From: Acytostelium subglobosum LB1
Taxonomy: Eukaryota; Evosea; Eumycetozoa; Acytosteliales; Acytosteliaceae
Reading direction: 5' to 3'
Assembly: GCF_000787575.1 (NCBI RefSeq)
Contig: NW_012236497.1
Span: forward strand, 1 to 64,000
DNA: 64,000 bases
Shown here: positions 1-10,509 of the stretch, piece by piece
How the letters are laid out: the number at the start of each line of letters is the position of its first letter
How positions within the stretch are numbered: position 1 is the first letter of the stretch
Notes under the pieces: model-generated
Told to the model about the DNA's origin: nothing
What the model saw: only the letters and a program-made list of their open reading frames with translations
Databases searched by the model: none
Position numbers and translations under genes: made by a program

Positions 1-110
1 TCTCTTGGATACGCACAACACGCACTCGCCTGTGGTACACTCTGTCTGATGATGCTTTCGGTAATGTTTGGAACGTGCTTGAGTGCTGGCGTATGTACGA
101 CCACAACTGA
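1..110 (+). CDS. 3' tail of an unidentified gene cut by the left edge
   Basis: Frame 3 is open from the left edge to a TGA at 108-110 and reads as about 35 residues rich in Trp, Tyr and Asp, ending CWRMYDHN. The composition looks like protein rather than AT-rich noncoding DNA, and an AT-rich stretch with A runs follows, as expected of a 3' flank. Frame 1 is also open to about 193, so the frame choice is not certain. No family is recognised. Confidence 0.25.
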   Translation, partial: SWIRTTRTRLWYTLSDDAFGNVWNVLECWRMYDHN

Positions 111-1042
111 TATGCTGAAAAATAAAAAAAACCATTATATATATACAAATATAAAAACAGATAACAGCCGGCCGCCAAGGCAAGCCTTTGAATGACTCTG
201 TCAGCCGTACAGCTCGTGTTTTGAAGGACTCAGACATCAATCATTCAATGACTAACCACCTTGGTCTTTGGACATTCATTGAGATAACAGGTGTTTATCT
301 CAACCCATCCCAGACACCTCTTTGGATTGATCGACCGACCAATGCTTTCTTTGACCTGGGAAGATGGACACCACCACGCAAAACATCAAAAAAATGTTGC
401 ATAAAGCACTATGTCTAGTGGGGGTGATCCTCCTTTTATGAACTTTTGAGACCCCTGATGAGTGAGAGCAGCACCAGACACCCCCTTTGGACCTTGTGGA
501 CACCACCACGAGAAAATTGTTGTGATATCAATCAAGATTATAGTATATTAATACTCAACACATCAAGATGAAGCGATCAATATATTATACATCACTGTTG
601 AANTGATTCATAGGAATTACAGTCTTGGACAGCCACGCAACGACGACCATTTACAGCTAACTTGGATCGTCGCACACCAACCAAGGACCTACATCATCCA
701 ACAACTCCTATGATACTCCAACAGACTCGACTCATCAAGATGAAGCGATATAGCACATTCATTGCCGTTCATCGTGATATATCAACGAGGGTCATCAACA
801 TCAACAGCTATAGTCCAATAACAACTTGATCGAATGTCGAACACCTACTGCTGACCAAAATCGTCCATCATTCACCTATTATACTCAACTCACCAAGATG
901 AATCGATGCATAACACATTCATGTCCTTTAAAGCAATCTACTAGTGCTTGGATCAAAGATTGAAGACACATGGACAGTATAACTAGCTTATGTTGCCAGC
1001 ATCAACCAGTTGTATTGTTGTTATAAACAGAGGTTTTTGGAT
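111..1042. other. Gene-poor stretch with degenerate repeats
   Basis: No convincing gene. A 76-codon frame at 188-418 has no recognisable features. Two short words recur: a CCAGACACC..CTTTGGA pair near 310 and 474, and a GACACCACCACG pair near 367 and 499. A motif AAGATGAA(G/T)CGAT recurs near 563, 740 and 896, about 160-175 bases apart, each copy following an ACTC-rich word. Position 603 is an unresolved base (n). Confidence 0.4.
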
Positions 1043-2280
1043 TTATTGGTGATTGCGAGCTATCCTCTCTGACTGCTGATGCTTCTGATCATCGATGTCA
1101 AGTTGAATGGCATGTTGGATGGCGAAGTTGTGATTGTTGTCTTGTGCTTCTTGGTCTATGCAGCAGCAACAGCAGCAGTTGTCGTTGTGGTCACCAGAAA
1201 CCTTGTTGGTAGTGGTTGATTCCATTCGAGAATACGTTCGATGGTCGTCAAGTAACATCCTTCGATATTGGTCGATGTCTGGAAGAATACTGTGTTGGAT
1301 ATTCTATAGAGTCGCAGATGTTTCCAAGACAACTGGACGATTGAGAGGGGAGTCAATGATGATGGCAATTGAAATGTGTCTAGTTTGGTGTCTCCAATTT
1401 AAGTGAACGGCAAGGCTTTGCAAACATGGGAAGGTGGATGTAGTGATCGGCAAAGAGCAGTGTGAGCTCTTTGAGGTGCGGAAAGGACATTTCAGTGAAG
1501 AACCCATATGCAACGTGTGCAATGGTGCATGAAAGATTGGAGATGGACCAAACACGCAAGCCACCCCAAGATTAGTGAGGCTGTCAGGGAGTTTGGTCCG
1601 GGATGCAACTTGTTGCATTCAAGACTGACCAGCCATTTGAGAAATGAGTCATCTATGAATGGTTGATGATCGCCAATTCAAATACTGATGATTGATGACT
1701 GGAAAATTCCGCTGGCTATTGGATGAGAGTATCTCGCCAGTTTGATGCTCTCCACGGGTGGCGGCAGAGAACCAGGAGAGATAGGCTGGTCCCAACTCCC
1801 TGACAAAACAAGCGACCTCAGGCTGTTTGGCAAGAGATTGTCGATTGAAGAGTTGAATTGGCAGGTTATCTCCAGCCTGGGCAAAGTGTCGGGGAAGAGG
1901 TGGCAGGCAAGTGTCATAGGTGTGTCTATCGTCAGGCTTCTCAAAGGCACAGTTGCGATTGATGGGAGAGTCGAGTAGCTAATGAATTTCAGGTCGGTAC
2001 ATTGCTTCTGTCCAAAGGTCGAGTAGAACCAACCCCAAAATGAAAATGGGTAGTTGGTGTCATCGGTAGGGATATGTTCCAAACAAACTGACTGAACAAA
2101 GGGAAGAGCCACATATAGTTGACTTGATCGCCAAGTTGGCCCGTGTATTAGCAATGTAAGACTTTAGTGTATAGTTATGGCGTGGATAGTAATAATATAG
2201 ACAGATAATAGGGGGTAAGGGTAATTGTTGTCCAGTAGTGACTAACAGTCCCAGGTATTTATTGTGTACGGTCATCCATG
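1043..2280 (-). pseudogene. Broken FNIP/F-box-type repeat gene
   Basis: The minus-strand frame 2154-1678 shows the FNIP-repeat style common in dictyostelids: the cadence LPNSLRSLVL, then QPISPGSLPPPVESIKL. The same family pattern continues downstream (QPFIDDSFLKWLVSL, then LPDSLTNLGVACVFG at 1618-1304, then LRLYRISNTVFF at 1368-1156). These pieces lie in different frames. They are separated by an in-frame stop just after SSIISI (about 1678) and by a frame change near 1620, with another change around 1304-1368, and no good splice sites bridge them. The 5' part is also closed by a TAA just before 2154. FNIP proteins in this group are usually 400-700 residues with an N-terminal F-box-like segment; no clear one is seen here. 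I read this as a decayed family member. Introns could rescue part of it, but not all the breaks. Confidence 0.55.
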
Positions 2281-3323
2281 AGCGTACGTGTGATTAGTGT
2301 AGTCGGTTGTCTCCGCTATCATGATGACTCTCGCCATTATGATGGAGACTCACGCCATATATACAGTCTTGGCTTTGGAACACAATTCTATTAGATGCCA
2401 GCTCGGCGCGTGTCATCTATCCATATATATATAATTGTGTAAGCCCAACAAGCAACGGCATCCATTGTTGAGATCAGAAATATGGATATCTGCATTCTTA
2501 CCGTGCTTTGGTGTGTAAGCGATTGTTTGAACATCGACTGGTCTACCTCTACTTTGGCACCAACGGCACGATTGAGGGCGTGCTCCCGATCTATCCCCTG
2601 ATTCGAAAGAACAAGTTACACTCCTATGAAGGCATCATTTAGCAGACATTCAGATACCATGGTCACTCGGTCCTCTTCAATTGTGACAAACTCAGTAACT
2701 TTTCAAACAACAATGACAAAATTAAACGGTCGATGTTACTGTCGAGATAAAACAATATATTCTTAATGGTTACAAAAGGAAGAGTATCCATTATTGTTAT
2801 TGAATGGATAATTGTAAGCAACTAAAGGGAGTTCAGTGAACTATAGAAAGTTGACCTCAAGACTCACTCTTTCCCCACTTCCATCTTCACAACTTCCACC
2901 TCCTCGCCTCTCAGTTCAAGGACAAGATCTGGTTGCGTCGAACAAAGCCTAACAAGCCCTCCTTGATTACAAGGAGTGTTGTCTATTTATGATTCCGATC
3001 TGTTTGCCCTATCCCTCGCCCTGGCTTATCTTGAGTCCAGCTAGGCATCATTTGCTTTGGCCAGGAGAGTTCAACCAACAATGAAGATACACTGTTTATG
3101 AAGAAGACGACCAGACATCCAGGTTGGATCAAGATTGAAGGACGAAAAAAGATCGTAGATGTCCAAGACTGAACTCCTATGAATCGTTTCAATAGGGAGG
3201 ACCATATATATTGATGCTGACAGATCTACCTCTACTTCAAACAATAACATCTACCAAACAAGATTATAATATGGATCGATTCAGCACAGAGTTGGTTCGT
3301 TTGACTAGAACTCCTCCTCAAGA
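2281..3323 (+). pseudogene. Scattered remnants of F-box/FNIP-like N-termini
   Basis: No intact gene. On the plus strand near 2493-2640 one frame reads LVCKRLFEHRLVYLYF, which matches the usual dictyostelid F-box-like leader (LVCKRW..R..YLYF), then hits a stop at about 2640. Another frame at 2850-2990 reads as a Leu/Phe-rich fragment (FKDKIWLRRTKPNKPSL). Near 3180 and 3271 two short starts read MNRFNRED and MDRFSTEL. These look like pieces of one or more decayed FNIP/F-box genes. Boundaries are approximate. Confidence 0.35.
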
Positions 3324-5477
3324 TTAATGAGGATTTATTAGTCTTTTGATTATAAATTGACCTTCCATATTCAACTTCTCAGAGACGGTCAACTTCTTCT
3401 TTTTTGGTTTCTTGGTAGCTACTACCTCCAAAGTGTCAACAGTAACATCAATGACGTTGTTACTGGCACTTGATTGATCACCATCGACTGTAACCTCTGT
3501 AGATAGTTTGCTAAACTGGTCTGTGAGATCGCCAATTGAGTTGGATGTATAAACTTGGTCATCATCCAGCTCCTTATCATTGACAACATCCTCCTCGTCT
3601 TGAGCATCTTGATCATTGCTATCGTCCACTTGATCATCAGACTCATCCTCTGAGTGCTGCTCAATTATTACCTGTTGCCTTGGTCGTCGAAGGAAGGAGG
3701 AGTACTTTTTTGCCGCCAGTGGTCGGTAGAACTGAGGAGTCTTTGGTCCTGCCCTTTGACGCAATGGTGTGATGGCACTAGGCTTGGATGGAGTCTTGGA
3801 GTTGCCAGTGACTTGGAATGTCTCCTGGAGGGGGGCTACATCATCCAACTCAATCTCATCAGTGGTTCCATCGGTAGACTTGGGCGATGGGAATTCTGGA
3901 ATAATGCCATCAGAGGAGAGACGTATACAGTTGTCCTCAGTTGCGTCCAAAGGTACCATACGAAGTGAGTGGAAGAACCGATGAGATAGTAGTGCAAATG
4001 GTGGCGTCACAGAGTCTTGGATGCGCTTCCTGAGGTTGTTCAAAATTTTCCTCTGCTCCAGGTTCTCTGGCGCTTGGATATCAGATATGCGCAACTTGAG
4101 CAGAGAGCAAGATAGATGCTGAAGGTCATTCGAGTAGAAGAAGTGCTTACTGTCCGCATTGCGTTGATTGTGGATGACCTTGTTTGATTCTGGGATGCGG
4201 ATGCGGCTCAGTCCATAGTCGGATATCTTGACAATGGAATGGTCCACTACCCAAGTCTGGTACAACCTTGATGATGGTTCGCTATCTGTATCGCTGCTGT
4301 TTGAACTTTCCAAGTCGTCCTGGTACATAATGTATTTCTTGCCAGTGGGCAAAGATTGCAAGAGGATGTTTCCAATGTGAAGGTCATTGTGCATGAACTC
4401 CAGGTCGCGTTGCGCGATGGACAGTGCATGGAGCACTTGGAAGAGGATGGACTTGTATTGTCGAAGAGTAATGTCATTGGTCTGGCGATAGGTGTACAGT
4501 GACTTTAGGTCGGCATATTCAAGGACAAAGTTCATATATTGTTGAGTCCGGAGATGTATCTTGTCGCCAGTGTCCTTTGTTCGTAAGTAGCGATGTCTCT
4601 GATTGTCCAATTGGTCATTGGCTACATCAACATTGTCTGTGCCATCATAAGGTGCAGTCTTGTACCATTCAACCATTGTGACAAAGTTGCATGACTTGTT
4701 CTGACTCATCAACTTGCCCAGATGCTCCAAGATGATTAGCTCGCGATAGCATTGGTTCTGCTTGTTGCCTGGCGATGAGATATATTGGCGTTTAACTGCA
4801 AAGTTGTTTGTTGAACTGTTGTTGTTTTTGTTGTTAAGTTTTGGCTCGTCTCGTTGATGTTCTAGATGTTGTTGCTTCTTCTTTTGGTGTTGCTGCTGCT
4901 GCTGCTGCTGTTGTGGTAACTGCTGCCTATCCTTAGCTCCAGTGACAAAGAAGATTTGACCATTCTTGCCTTGTGCAGTACCCAATGAGCTGTTGATCAA
5001 GTACCTGTTCTCCTTGTTGTTGTTGTTGCTGTAGTCGTCGTTGTCGTTGTTGACCAGTGATGAAAGATGACTCTTGAGGTTCATGGTTGAGTGGTGTAGG
5101 TACTCTTCACCATCATCGTCTTGGTCATTCTCATCTGCACTGGTGGAGCTAGAGTCGTGGTCATCATCTCCATCGTCGTCACTGTTCCGACTGGTTCTCA
5201 GTGGAGTATTGTAAGTAATCCTCCTATCCTTGCCACTCTTGACACAGAAATAGCCGTCTGGAGTTGCAATCATCTTGCTATAATAGCTATTCTCCAGTAA
5301 GCCAGCCTTGATCCCATGTGATGGTGTGGTATGTTTGTCATCATTACGGGATGAGGTTGGTCTGTTCCTTGGAGGCAACATACTGCCACTGTTAACCGTG
5401 TTACCACCATCGACCACTTGGTCAGCATGTATCGATGATGATGAGGTTGGGTAAAATAGAGGTAGTTTTAGTACCAT
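3324..5477 (-). CDS. Haspin-like protein kinase
   Basis: Single-exon frame of 717 residues. The kinase core runs from about residue 160 to 510. A glycine-loop-like segment (SLGTAQGKNGQIFFV, about 164-178) is followed by a long Gln/Asn/Lys insertion (about 185-222), then the beta3 lysine in FAVKRQ (about 226-231) and an alphaC glutamate (RELIILEHL). The hinge FVLEYADL is near 317. The catalytic loop HNDLHIGN (363-370) and the DYG motif in ISDYGLSR (about 420) replace HRD and DFG in the manner of haspins, which have HRDLHWGN and DYT. Haspins phosphorylate histone H3 Thr3 at mitosis; that role here is inferred from family. N-terminal 150 residues are acidic and Asn-rich. Unlike animal haspins, where the kinase domain is C-terminal, about 200 acidic residues follow the kinase and end in a basic patch (KKPKKKK). 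It is divergent from the SLBP gene, 287 bases away. Confidence 0.8.
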   Translation of the reverse strand: MVLKLPLFYPTSSSSIHADQVVDGGNTVNSGSMLPPRNRPTSSRNDDKHTTPSHGIKAGLLENSYYSKMIATPDGYFCVKSGKDRRITYNTPLRTSRNSDDDGDDDHDSSSTSADENDQDDDGEEYLHHSTMNLKSHLSSLVNNDNDDYSNNNNKENRYLINSSLGTAQGKNGQIFFVTGAKDRQQLPQQQQQQQQHQKKKQQHLEHQRDEPKLNNKNNNSSTNNFAVKRQYISSPGNKQNQCYRELIILEHLGKLMSQNKSCNFVTMVEWYKTAPYDGTDNVDVANDQLDNQRHRYLRTKDTGDKIHLRTQQYMNFVLEYADLKSLYTYRQTNDITLRQYKSILFQVLHALSIAQRDLEFMHNDLHIGNILLQSLPTGKKYIMYQDDLESSNSSDTDSEPSSRLYQTWVVDHSIVKISDYGLSRIRIPESNKVIHNQRNADSKHFFYSNDLQHLSCSLLKLRISDIQAPENLEQRKILNNLRKRIQDSVTPPFALLSHRFFHSLRMVPLDATEDNCIRLSSDGIIPEFPSPKSTDGTTDEIELDDVAPLQETFQVTGNSKTPSKPSAITPLRQRAGPKTPQFYRPLAAKKYSSFLRRPRQQVIIEQHSEDESDDQVDDSNDQDAQDEEDVVNDKELDDDQVYTSNSIGDLTDQFSKLSTEVTVDGDQSSASNNVIDVTVDTLEVVATKKPKKKKLTVSEKLNMEGQFIIKRLINPH

Positions 5478-5764
5478 TATTATGTTGTAGTTGTTGGTGT
5501 TTGTTGTTGTTATTGTAGTTGTTGTTGTTCAAAACAATTATGATTATCTTTGATGTAAAAAGTGAAAGACAGTTTGTCTTTGGTGTTGAAGATAGACTCA
5601 CAATTAATTGTCTAATATAAAAACTGATTATTCAAATATTTGAATTTTGGAGGGAAACATTAAAGGTCCACGGCATCAGCATTAGTTATACATTCATATT
5701 TGTACAACACTGATTATTAAATGTAATTTATATATATATATATAAAGAGAATATAGATAAGAAG

Positions 5765-6013
5765 ATGATTGCAAATGAAATTTGGCTTGAAGAGATTAAC
5801 TATGATCACCAAGCTGCTTCCAAGGCTGAACAGGATGAGTGCGATAGAGAGGCACTTCGAAACACTGTAACTGTTGGCCAACCATTGATCAACAACAATT
5901 TAAATACTACTCCTGCTGATGATGTTGCTGCGGTTAACATCAAACCCACAGTCATCATCGATAACTCTAAAGACATCACCAAATCAATCACCCCAGCAGT
6001 GTTACATTCAGTT

Positions 6014-6052
<39 letters not shown>

Positions 6053-6820
6053 TACTCCAGAGAGATGGAAAGAAGAAGTGGATACCCTTGCTCTAACAGT
6101 AGCAACAGCAACAACAACAACAACAATAACAACAGAAGTAATCATTATAATCCGTACAGAAAGAACTCAAGTACTGGAGAGAGTGGCAACAACAGACAAT
6201 CAAAGGAATCACCAGCATGTGAGCTAGTGAATCTACCAACGAGTATGTACTTGTGTAAGATCATATGATCGATGTATCTAACAAATAACTCCACCCAATA
6301 ATCACTCTGACTACCTCAGTCGTTGCTGTTCAAAAGGAGACTGACCAAGCCAAACTAAAGGCAAGACAGAAGGAAATTGACTATGGCAAGAATACGATCG
6401 GGTACGATAAATATCTTGAAGCTGTTCCAAAGTAAGTGTCACCAGAGTTCACTCAAATACAGACATACAATTGACACCACTGCTGCTGCTGCTACCCTTA
6501 TACCATATAATAGGAGGAATCGCGAGAAACATCATCCCAAAACACCAGACATCCACCAGAGATGCAGTCGACGTAGTTGGGTCGGACAGATCAAAAAGTG
6601 GAGGAAGGAGCTTCATAAGTATGACCCAGAGGATAATCAACAAGATATTGACTTTAACGACTCTGCTGACGAGGTGGCCACTGTAGAAACAGATCACAAT
6701 GACAACAACAACAACGCTGGCACTGAGGACCTAGAGCAGAACCAACAGTTGCTATCATCATTGTTGTCTGTGGCCGCTACAACAACAACCACAACCACTT
6801 CACCGTCAACATCTCAATAG
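5765..6820 (+). CDS. slbp: Histone RNA hairpin-binding protein (SLBP)
   Basis: Three exons fit in phase: 5765-6242, 6320-6431, 6514-6820 (298 residues), with donors GTATGT and GTAAGT and acceptors CTCAG and AATAG. The RNA-binding domain spans the two splice joins: [18 protein letters not shown], then HHPKTP, then [19 protein letters not shown]. These are the SLBP signature elements (YGKNT..Y, the HPKTP region and RSWD-QIK-W..LH). The family binds the 3' stem-loop of replication-dependent histone mRNAs and drives their processing and translation. The N-terminal 160 residues contain two Asn runs and the tail is Thr-rich, both low complexity. The start is the first ATG after an AT-rich leader. 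One oddity is VGQIK where animal SLBPs have DQQIK. Confidence 0.88.
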
Positions 6821-6931
6821 TGTCTTAGAACTTAAAACTGTAAATAAATAGTTACACCATCCATCCAATCAAAATCAATTTGTACAACAATGTGGGTGTG
6901 ACCACTCCATCTTATCTTTTCAGCAAAGGGT

Positions 6932-9881
6932 ATGACATCATTTATCCTACAAAGAATGAGATATAGTATTATAAGTATATTTATCAAACTATCAACATTG
7001 ATATCAATATTATTTGGTTCACTGTTTACCTACGGTGTAGGATTGGTAAAACAGAACCAACAACAACAAATTCAAACCATCGATGGTCTAAGTAATAAGA
7101 TTAAAGACTCCACTTCGCATCACCTTGATGAGGATGAGGTCCCACCAGAGCCACCTCAACAATACAACAGTAGACAAAGTTGCGATACTTTGAATATGCT
7201 CAGAGATAAGGAGGTATTCAAACTTTCCAACCCAAACTATGGGTACTGTGAAACGATCGACATTCTACGGAGGGATCAATTTCAGAGACTCAATGGTAAG
7301 TACTATATAGTGGCGGCCTACCTCTTTTGGATTTATCAAATGACTAACCTTCTTTAATTATATATATATATACAGACATGTGTTATCTTGATCATACAGC
7401 AGCAACACTATACTCCTCTGCTCAATTGGAGAGAGTCTTCAAGGACCTACAAGATAATCAGTATTCAAACCCTCACAGTCTTAACCCAATTGGACTAAAG
7501 ACCAATGAACTGATCGATGCTGCACGTGAAAGGCTCCTATCTTTTTTTAATGCACCTTTCCGTCAGTACACTGTCATATTCACATCGGGATGCACTGATT
7601 CTCTAAAGATGGTTGGCGAGTACTTTCCATGGACCAGAAACAGCTCAACATTCTTCCATCTGCTAGAGTCTCACAACTCGCTCCTTGGCATTCGAGAATA
7701 TGCCAATGAGCATGGGGCGCTTATCAAGCCTCTTCCAGGATCTCATTTCAAAGGTGGTGGTCCAACCAAAGACAACTTCCAAGTGTTACTAAATGAGATT
7801 GAGAATCACCGCCACCACAACCAACACAATCAAGTCGATGATGGAGGACAATCATTTGATCTACTCGCCTATTCTGCACAATGCAACTACAGTGGATCAA
7901 AGTACTCTTTGGATCTTATATCTAGTGTCAAGAACAAGTTCAATAATATGAAGATAGTAGTGGACGTGGCTAGTTTAGTTGGAACATCTGTACTGGATCT
8001 CTCCAAACATCAGGCAGATTTCGTCACCCTGTCATTCTACAAGATGTTTGGGTATCCAACTGGTCTTGGTGCTCTAATTGTACATAATGGTGAGTGATAT
8101 GGCAATGATGACTCTTTCAAATGGTGGTAGTAGTAGCAACACTATACTAATATCATTTATATACCTAGATTGTATACCAATTCTAAACAAACTATACTTT
8201 GGTGGAGGTACAGTGAATGCATCGTTGGCACAGGAGAGGTTCCATGTGTTTAGAAATAGCAACCACCAGAAGTTCGAGGATGGCACCACCTCATTCTTGT
8301 CGATCATTGCACTCAAGTATGGCTTTGACATGCTAGAGTCGTTGGGTGTGCAGAACATATCGAATCACACCTTCTCCCTTGTCCAACATTTGTATAGAAC
8401 GCTGACAAAGCTGAAACACCACAATGGACGTCCTTTGGTCACAATCTATGCGGACAATGACTACACTGACCCATCGCAACAGGGAGCCATTATCAACTTT
8501 AATCTGTTCCGATCTGACGGCTCCCCAATCGGCTCGAACGAGGTAGAGAAGCTCGCCTCTCTCAAGAACATACATTTAAGAGTTGGCTGTTTTTGCAATC
8601 CAGGTGCATGTCATGGATATCTTGGCCTCACAAAACAAGACGTTGAGAAACATCTGGAGGAAGGACATGTCTGTTGGGATGACAAGGACATTATGGATGG
8701 AAAACCAACCGGCTCAATTCGTGTATCATTAGGTTACATGTCCAACTTTGAGGATATTTATGTATGTCTACATCAACACCACAAGAGCAATCATTTGTAT
8801 TAACGATATCATTAACTCGTACCCAATCAAATAGGAATTTATCCAGTTCCTTCGAGAGACATTCATCAATGAGTGTGTTTATATGAGTGGTCAAATGACT
8901 GGATTATCACAATCCCCACTTGGATCATCGTCTGATGTCAATATCAATGGACATTCGAGACAACAGCAACAGAGTGACATTTATCTTTTGGAGATCAATG
9001 TGTATCCTGTCAAATCATGTGGGGCGTTCAAGACTGACCATTGGGAGATTGGACCATCAGGCCTCCTCTATGATCGAGAGTGGACACTGATAGACAGGAA
9101 TGGCATCTATCTCAATCAGAAGAAGATACCAACACTCAGTCTGATAACGACCAGTCTCGATCTGAAACAAAACATTCTGACTCTCAGCGCACCCGGCATG
9201 AAGACACTGCAACTACCATTGGACTATTATCCAGTGTCATCAATGAGCGAGATACAAGTTTGTGGTGATTCTGTTGAAGGCCTGCTCTATGGTGATGAGG
9301 ATATAGACCGTGTCGGTAATGTCACTGATTGGATATATCAGTTCACAGGGCGAACTTGTTACCTTGTTCGAAAGAAACCAGAGAGTTCAAGAAAGTCCAG
9401 GATGGCACTGAAAAGTGGCAACAGCAACGAGAACAATGAGATTTCCTTCTCCAACGAGTCACCATTCCTCATGATCAGTGAAGAGAGTGTTGATGATCTA
9501 AGGAACAGAGTGTACCAACGTAATAAGGACGACGACCTGGACATCCACACATTCGATTGGATTAGCACCAATAGCTTCAGAGCCAACTTTGTCATCAAGG
9601 GTGGAAAGGCATACGAAGAAGATAACTATAATCGCTTCAGTGTTGGCGGTCTGGTCTTTCAAACGATTGGATTATGCAATCGGTGCAAGATGATATGTGT
9701 CAACCAGTCGATGGGTGTGGAGGAGAAGGAGCCACTGGCCACACTATCTACTTATAGACGACAAGATGGACGCATTGTTTTTGGACAGCATCTCCAATTT
9801 GTTGGCCCTTCACAAGAACGAGGAGACTGTTGTGAGCGGATCACAATCACATCTTATTCACCTTTGATCAAACTAAATTAA
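6932..9881 (+). CDS. mocos: Molybdenum cofactor sulfurase (MOCOS)
   Basis: Four exons in phase: 6932-7295, 7376-8089, 8169-8761, 8835-9881 (about 905 residues). The N-terminal part is a class V aminotransferase-like desulfurase: YLDHTAATLYS, the TSGCTDSLK region, SFYKMFGYPTG with the PLP lysine, then FGGGTVNA. GCFCNPGACHGYLGL carries the conserved Cys that bears the persulfide in plant ABA3. The C-terminal part is a MOSC domain (VYPVKSCGAF, LYDREWTLID, RFSVGGLVFQTIG..NRCKMI). The enzyme turns oxo-Moco into the sulfurated form used by xanthine dehydrogenase and aldehyde oxidase. Odd: before the desulfurase start there are about 110 extra residues, with a hydrophobic segment at about 10-37 that looks like a membrane anchor; the family is normally cytosolic. 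An alternative ATG at 6956 would keep the anchor. Confidence 0.92.
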
Positions 9882-10509
9882 AGTGGGTGTCATCCTGTTT
9901 TTGTCCTCATGATTATGATAATGACACCAACACTTGCATACACACATGTTTGATTCGTCGCCCGCTCAAGATGTGTGGGCTGATGTGGCCCACTTAAAGG
10001 GCGATAAACAACAACCCCCGATCACTCAACACAATGGTTCTCAATGATGATGTTAGGTGATCATTCATTGAAGCACACATACACACATTCAACACAAATA
10101 ATACTCATACAAGTATTGGACACGACATTATAAATATAATACACACAAGCTTAAAAAGGTAACCACTTCCCGCCGACATGCTGCACCTGTCTGTCAACAA
10201 CAACAGTGGCAGCATACCATTTGAATTCTCTCAATCAAATAATTAAACGATCACATAATATATAATATAATCATTGCCATAGAGTTACCAAACTTCAGGT
10301 ACACAACTTCTGTTCTTGCAAGATTGATAGATAGAGAAAACTAGGTTTTAAATTGGTAAGGTCAACAGATTATTTCAATAGCTTGTTTTCCATATCTCAA
10401 GTTTGCAAACTCATCTCGTTCGACAGCATGATCATGTCAACACACCCAAGCAAGTTTACCAACTCTAACAATCAATCCAAATTCCAATATATATATTCAT
10501 GAAATTAGA
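9882..10509. other. Intergenic, with a nested GC-rich hairpin
   Basis: No reading frame of note. It should hold the MOCOS 3' end and the promoter of the next gene. The right half is AT-rich with CA-repeat tracts near 10,075-10,150. The one unusual item is a nested stem structure at 9958-10004, listed separately. Confidence 0.5.
9958..10004. ncRNA. Candidate structured RNA: two nested GC stems
   Basis: Outer arms TCGCCC (9958-9963) and GGGCGA (9999-10004) are perfect complements. Inside them GTGGGC (9975-9980) and GCCCAC (9988-9993) form a second perfect 6-bp stem around a 7-base loop. The surroundings are AT-rich. The overall size, about 47 nt with paired ends, recalls dictyostelid class I small RNAs, but I do not see their conserved internal motif or an upstream DUSE box, so the assignment is only a guess. 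Repeated GGGC/GCCC words also allow alternative pairings. Confidence 0.25.

Noticed and set aside
188-418. 76-codon plus-strand frame
   Set aside because: No family features, in a region of degenerate repeats; composition is not convincing.
5806-6227. Frames rich in Leu or Thr on both strands over the SLBP leader
   Set aside because: They are other-frame readings of the AAC repeats in the SLBP gene.
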